Shown here: positions 59,718 to 64,000 of the stretch, piece after piece | Layout of the letters: each line of letters opens with the position of its first letter | Position numbering within the stretch: the first letter of the stretch is position 1 | NCBI RefSeq assembly: GCF_016925495.1 | Contig: NZ_CP070491.1 | Location: 1,612,001-1,676,000 of the forward strand | Direction of reading: 5' to 3' | DNA: 64,000 nt | Origin: Methylococcus sp. EFPC2 | GTDB taxonomy: Bacteria > Pseudomonadota > Gammaproteobacteria > Methylococcales > Methylococcaceae | Program-made: the position numbers and the translations under genes | The notes under the pieces: model-generated | Database searches by the model: none | Told to the model about the DNA's origin: nothing | Seen by the model: the letters and a program-made list of their open reading frames with translations, nothing else

Positions 59718-61955
59718 ATGGCGTTCAAAGAGTCATCAGCGAAGGAGCTTTCCATCGCCCGCTTCTTTATCCGCCCTATCGTCCGAGGGTGGTGGCTGCC
59801 TGCCATTCTGGGCCTCATCAGCGCCCTACTCGCCCTGACTCCCTTCGACAACCTGTTGGAGCAAGGCTACGGCCTCCCCGCCTTGGCGGCGGCCCGCAAC
59901 CTGATCTACGGAGCTCGCGCTCCCGACGACATCGTCATCGTCAGTGTGGAACAACAATCATTTTTTCAGTACCCGGAAAGTGTCGCCTGCCTGCAGCGCC
60001 AACTGGGCCAACTGGACCGCTGCTGGCCCCGGCCGTTCTATGGCCTGCTCGCCGACACGCTCAAACGCTACGGCGCCGAACTGGTCGTACTGAACGTGTT
60101 GTTTCCGCGCAGCCGAGAAGACGAGGACGCCGCCTTCGCCAAGGCGATCCGACAGGCCGGCAACGTGCTGTTGCAGGATTATATGTACCGCAATAAAACC
60201 GGGGCGCATAGCGAGCTGATTGGCGTGCTGCCGCCTGTCAGCCCGATTGCGGAAGCGGCACTGGCCTCAGCCCCCTTCCCGCTGCCCGACACCGTCCGCA
60301 ACCTGCCTCGGTTCTGGCATCTGATCCCATCGGTGACCTTCGGCAGGGAGGGCAACACGGCGGGCCATCGCATCGCACTACCCGCCGCCGCCTTGCACGT
60401 CATGACGATGCAAAAATCCTGGGACGGATTGCTCGACATACTTCGGCGACTGGCGCCGAGTACCGGGGAATACTTCGCAGGGCACCGCGATGGACCGCGG
60501 CCGATCGACGATCTCATGAACCGCCTGCTGCAGACGATACAGCAACAGCCAAGCCTGCCGTCCGAGGCACTGGGCCAGATCGAGCGGGGTGGCTACGGGC
60601 CAGAGGCGACCCGCTACCTTTCCGCGCTGTTCAAACTCTACCGCCAGGACGACTTGCTCGACATCAATGTCTATGGCCCTTCCGCCACACTGCTCACGAT
60701 ACCGTTCCACGAAGTGGAGCAACATCCCGAACTGTTCCGCGGCAAGGTGGTGTTTGTTGGTCTCGAACTCGACCTGGTGAAAACGGCCAAAGGCGGCAGT
60801 TTCGACACTCCGTTTGCGGAAATCAGCAGCACCGAACTGCTGGCGACGGCCTACGCCAACCTGCTCGATGCCAGCTACCTCTATCCTTACGCGCAAACGG
60901 GCTGGCAACAGGCTGCACTGATTTTCCTGTGGGCCTATTTGCTGACCGCAGCCGCCACCAACCTAAACATCAAACATACCATTCCGACGTTGGCCGGTCT
61001 TGCCGCGACTTATGCCGTAGCCGCCGTCTGGCTTCTGGCCGACGCCAACGTATGGCTGCCCCTCGTCAGCCCCCTATGGCAGATCTTCGTATCGGCTTTG
61101 GTCGGGGTTTCTTACGTATATTTCAGATTCGTCGTCACGCTGGCCTCGGTAGCGATCTCCCCCGAGCTGATGCCAGAATTCACTCCGGCCTCATCTCCGG
61201 TTTCATCAGATTTACGCGAATACCTGGGTGCCTGCCTAGTGACCGATGCTCAAGGCTTCACCGCCCTTGCGGACAGCCGGGACGGCGAGTGGCTGGCCCG
61301 CTTCATGAGCGAGTACCAAACGGTGGTCGGCTCACCGGTCGCGGAGCATCGCGGCATCGTCAAGGATTGGGCCGGCGACGGCATGATGGCCTTATGGCTG
61401 CAGCCGTTCAGCGAGAAACCCGAGCAGGAATCCGGCCTCACCGTGACCGATGCGGTCGATGCCGCGCTGCGGATACGGACCGAAGTGGAACGGTTTACCC
61501 TACGGCGTGAAGTCGAATTTCCCATACGCATCGGCATCAACTACGGCCCCATGTGGATATCCGGACACGGCGAGTTGAAAGCCTTCGGGGATACTTTGAA
61601 TATGACGCAACGCCTGGAAGCGCTCAACAAAGTACTGAGCACTCGTATACTAATATCTCTTAGCATTGCAAACCGATTGCAAGGGTATGCCATTCGCAAT
61701 CTGGGCACCTTCCTATTACCCGGTAAAAAGGAAGCCGTACCGGTTTTCGAACTGATTGGACCGGGTGATGCGCTACCTCGTGCGTTCGAGCCGCTCATGG
61801 CGGGATTCGCTGCGGCCTTGAACTGGTTCGAAACCGGATACTGGGCCAGGGCATACGAGACTTTTTCCCGTTTACATACGACTTATCCCGACGACGGGCC
61901 TACGGAATTTTATCTCGCGCAGTGCCGCGAACGACTGCACGGAGAGCTTCTCTGA
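59718..61955 (+). CDS. CHASE2-domain class III adenylate/guanylate cyclase
   Basis: A 745-residue membrane cyclase. After an N-terminal helix (WWLPAILGLISALLALTPF), a CHASE2 sensor fills the periplasmic region (about 45-400; APDDIVIVSVEQQSFFQYPE is its usual start and RGKVVFVGLELDLV its end). Three membrane helices follow (about 400-475). The class III catalytic domain (about 495-690) has the first metal Asp in ACLVTDAQGFTALAD, the second in DWAGDGMMALW and GINYGPMWISGHGELKAFGD. The second substrate signature is weaker, so nucleotide choice is not certain. The start at 59718 is used. The following FecR/TPR gene runs in the same direction. Confidence 0.88.
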   Translation: MAFKESSAKELSIARFFIRPIVRGWWLPAILGLISALLALTPFDNLLEQGYGLPALAAARNLIYGARAPDDIVIVSVEQQSFFQYPESVACLQRQLGQLDRCWPRPFYGLLADTLKRYGAELVVLNVLFPRSREDEDAAFAKAIRQAGNVLLQDYMYRNKTGAHSELIGVLPPVSPIAEAALASAPFPLPDTVRNLPRFWHLIPSVTFGREGNTAGHRIALPAAALHVMTMQKSWDGLLDILRRLAPSTGEYFAGHRDGPRPIDDLMNRLLQTIQQQPSLPSEALGQIERGGYGPEATRYLSALFKLYRQDDLLDINVYGPSATLLTIPFHEVEQHPELFRGKVVFVGLELDLVKTAKGGSFDTPFAEISSTELLATAYANLLDASYLYPYAQTGWQQAALIFLWAYLLTAAATNLNIKHTIPTLAGLAATYAVAAVWLLADANVWLPLVSPLWQIFVSALVGVSYVYFRFVVTLASVAISPELMPEFTPASSPVSSDLREYLGACLVTDAQGFTALADSRDGEWLARFMSEYQTVVGSPVAEHRGIVKDWAGDGMMALWLQPFSEKPEQESGLTVTDAVDAALRIRTEVERFTLRREVEFPIRIGINYGPMWISGHGELKAFGDTLNMTQRLEALNKVLSTRILISLSIANRLQGYAIRNLGTFLLPGKKEAVPVFELIGPGDALPRAFEPLMAGFAAALNWFETGYWARAYETFSRLHTTYPDDGPTEFYLAQCRERLHGELL

Positions 61956-62133
61956 CCGGGCTATTCGCCGACTGAATTGCGTTGCAATTGAAAGCCATGA
62001 GGCTTTACCCTAGGGTGGCTCCCATGGCGGTCATACGAATAACGAAAAACTCGGCGGAGGATGAGTGATCAGTATCGGGCGGAAAGCCGTTCCACATATT
62101 GCGCGTGACCTGCCGTCGATTCCAACGAGCGCG
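61956..62133. other. Leader before the FecR/TPR gene
   Basis: About 180 bases. GGAGG at 62056-62060 precedes a GTG (62065) in frame with the FecR/TPR gene, an alternative start that would add 23 residues. I prefer the ATG at 62134 because it is followed at once by a signal peptide. Confidence 0.4.
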
Positions 62134-64000
62134 ATGGTGAACGGACTATTTCCCTGGCGGAGGTCCAACGGTTTAATCTTCGCATTGTTACTGGGCAACT
62201 GGACGAGTATTTCCTGGGGAGCCGACCAAGCCTGCCAGTCTTCCGTCGCTCAACTGGTTTCCGCCCAAGGGCAGGTCGAAGCCCAAGTCGAACAGCGTGT
62301 CGCTTGGCGGCCGGCGGTACTCAACGAGGGGTATTGCGTCGAAGACCGCGTCCGTACGGGCAGTTTGAGCCGAGCGGTGCTCGCCATGATGCAAGGTATC
62401 GCCACCCGTTTTTCCCTTAACCAGAATACCCTGGTAAATTTCCTTAGCGTCACCGATCGGATAATCCTTTCCGTCGATTATGGCGACGTCCACGTCCGCA
62501 GTCATACGCCGCGACATTTCGATGTTACGACGCCTTTCGTTAATGCCGGTATCGAAGGCACAGAATTCCTCGTATCAGCTGATGCCGAACAGGCAGAAAT
62601 CCGAGTATTCGAAGGGAACGTCAAGGTTTCCAACGCTAAGGGCAGCATCTCCATCACCGCCGGGCAAACCGCCTACGCCCGCGCCGGTCAGGCCCCGCAA
62701 CTCAAATTGACGCTCAAACCCACGGATGCCGTGCAGTGGGCACTGTATTACCCACCTATCATCGACATCCGCGCTTTGTCGCAAACGAGCCGGAACCCAG
62801 CCATTCGCCGCGCCGTTCAGAATTACCAGGCAGGTCATCTAGTTCAAGCCTTGAGCGACCTCGAGTCGGCACCACAGGAAGAGCAAGGTTCAAGCGACTA
62901 TCTCGGCTTGAGGGCGGGCTTGCTGCTGAGCGTGGGCCAAGTCGACCAGGCCGAGCCTCTGGTCCGACAAGCCTTGCGCCAGCGCCCTGCGGACCCCACC
63001 GCTCAATCGGTGCTGGCTGTCATCGCCCTGGCGCGCAACGACCAGCGGCATGCCTTGGAACTGGCACGACAGGCGGTTGAACATTCGCCGCAATCGGCGG
63101 CCCCGTGGCTAGCGCTCTCCTACGTGGAACAAGCCCGATTCGATCTGCGCAAAGCGCTGGAAGCGGTCGAAACCGCCCTCAAGCTCGATCCGGACAATGG
63201 TTTGGTCCACGCGCGGCATGCCGAGATACTCGCCTCGCTGGAACGACGCGAGGAGGCTGTAGGCGCAGCGGAACTCGCCACCCGGCTGAATCCCGATCTG
63301 AGCCGCACTCACGCCGTGCTCGGCTTTACGCGTCTGATGGCAACCAATACCACCGAAGCGACACGCGACTTCCAACATGCGATCGAAGCGGACTCCTTCG
63401 ACCCGCTGGCGCATTTTGGCCTGGGCTTGGCGAAAATACGCGAAGGCAAGCTGGAGGAAGGCACCGAAGACATCGAGATCGCCGGCAACCTCGACCCCAA
63501 CGATTCCCTCATACGCAGCTATCTCGGTAAAGCCTATTACGAACAGAAGCGCGGCAAGCTGGCCGAAACGCAGTTCGAGCTCGCCAAACGATACGATCCC
63601 AACGACCCCACGCCCCATTTTTACGACGCGATCCGAAAACAGTCCGAGAATCGGCCGATAGAGGCCCTGCACGACTTTCAGAGCGCGATGGCGCTGAACG
63701 GCAACCGCGCCGTCTACCGGTCCCGACAGATGCTGGACAGTGATCAGGCCGCGCGCAGTGCCGCGATAGGGCGAATTTACAACGACCTGGGCTACGGTTC
63801 CCGCGCCCTGGTCGAAGGCTGGGGGTCGCTCAATCAGGAGCCGACGAACTATTCCGCTCACCGCCTGCTGGCCGACAGCTACGCCGCATTGCCCCGGCAT
63901 CAGGTCGCGCGCGTGAGCGAGTTGTTACAGTCGCAATTGTTGCAGTCCCTAAACGTAACGCCTCTGCAGCCTAGCCTGGGTGAAACGAACCTGCCTCTCC
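62134..64000 (+). CDS. FecR-domain protein with TPR repeats (runs past window end)
   Basis: At least 622 residues, incomplete at the 3' edge. A signal peptide (RSNGLIFALLLGNWTSISWG) is followed by a FecR domain (about 38-200): SVAQLVSAQGQVEAQVEQR, EDRVRTGSLSRAVLAM, then LSVDYGDVHVRS and FVNAGIEGTEFLVS, the typical GxExT core. A TPR superhelix begins near residue 230 and continues to the edge (GLRAGLLLSVGQVDQAEPLV; LSYVEQARFDLRKALEAVET). Proteins with FecR plus TPRs often sit beside CHASE2 cyclases, and here the two genes are 178 bases apart. A periplasmic scaffold or sensor for the cyclase is a reasonable guess. Confidence 0.82.
   Translation, partial: MVNGLFPWRRSNGLIFALLLGNWTSISWGADQACQSSVAQLVSAQGQVEAQVEQRVAWRPAVLNEGYCVEDRVRTGSLSRAVLAMMQGIATRFSLNQNTLVNFLSVTDRIILSVDYGDVHVRSHTPRHFDVTTPFVNAGIEGTEFLVSADAEQAEIRVFEGNVKVSNAKGSISITAGQTAYARAGQAPQLKLTLKPTDAVQWALYYPPIIDIRALSQTSRNPAIRRAVQNYQAGHLVQALSDLESAPQEEQGSSDYLGLRAGLLLSVGQVDQAEPLVRQALRQRPADPTAQSVLAVIALARNDQRHALELARQAVEHSPQSAAPWLALSYVEQARFDLRKALEAVETALKLDPDNGLVHARHAEILASLERREEAVGAAELATRLNPDLSRTHAVLGFTRLMATNTTEATRDFQHAIEADSFDPLAHFGLGLAKIREGKLEEGTEDIEIAGNLDPNDSLIRSYLGKAYYEQKRGKLAETQFELAKRYDPNDPTPHFYDAIRKQSENRPIEALHDFQSAMALNGNRAVYRSRQMLDSDQAARSAAIGRIYNDLGYGSRALVEGWGSLNQEPTNYSAHRLLADSYAALPRHQVARVSELLQSQLLQSLNVTPLQPSLGETNLPL

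Overview
The window looks like chromosome of a gammaproteobacterial methanotroph of the Methylococcaceae type. The main evidence is a lone pmoC (particulate methane monooxygenase subunit C) very close to Methylococcus-type PmoC as I remember it, together with a squalene-hopene cyclase and high-GC gammaproteobacterial housekeeping genes (glyQS, fusA, recN, nadK, rdgC, bepA, tusDCBE). The species cannot be fixed from the sequence alone.

Layout. 1-9.0 kb is an accessory region beside a tRNA-Glu. It holds a phage-like divergent HTH pair with operators, an IS256-family element, a ParE-type toxin-antitoxin pair, an IS481-family element, a decayed type ISP restriction-modification gene with an intact DUF3800 partner, and small genes. 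9.1-10.7 kb carries an IS3-family remnant and a second, inverted IS481 copy that has removed the start of a transglutaminase gene. 11.8-19.1 kb is a sensory and membrane-lipid cluster: a CheB-CheR-PAS fusion, a PAS-GGDEF-EAL protein and shc. 19.9-21.7 kb has two convergent Crp/Fnr-type regulators. 22-25.7 kb has small genes and two IS630-family elements, one intact and one decayed. 25.7-34.5 kb has a Mg2+ P-type ATPase, a cyclopropane-fatty-acid-synthase-like methyltransferase, an ABC exporter-like protein with a damaged nucleotide-binding site, a MoxY-type histidine kinase with its NarL-type regulator, and a cupin.

34.7-38.1 kb is the wreck of a defence island. A HEPN gene (frameshifted near its end), the C-terminal stub of a DUF262 protein, a second identical IS256 copy and a TIR-domain gene lacking its 3' end all read on the minus strand. 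38.5-64 kb is mostly core genome: glyQS; a GNAT/C39-like protein next to an RLAN/ATP-grasp RimK-like ligase; a four-tRNA array (Pro, Arg, His, Lys) leading into a free-standing EF-G gene; an L,D-transpeptidase, rdgC, a solitary dhaL and bepA on the minus strand; tusDCBE; orphan pmoC with strong hairpins behind it; nadK-recN; a glycine-zipper lipoprotein; an acyl-CoA synthetase; a CHASE2 adenylate cyclase; and a FecR/TPR protein that runs off the window.

The strongest candidates for something unusual are the GNAT-C39 plus RimK-like pair, the IS-gutted TIR/DUF262/HEPN locus, the coupling of c-di-GMP signalling genes to shc, the ABC protein with replaced Walker residues, and the paralogous lipoprotein that has lost its glycine zipper.
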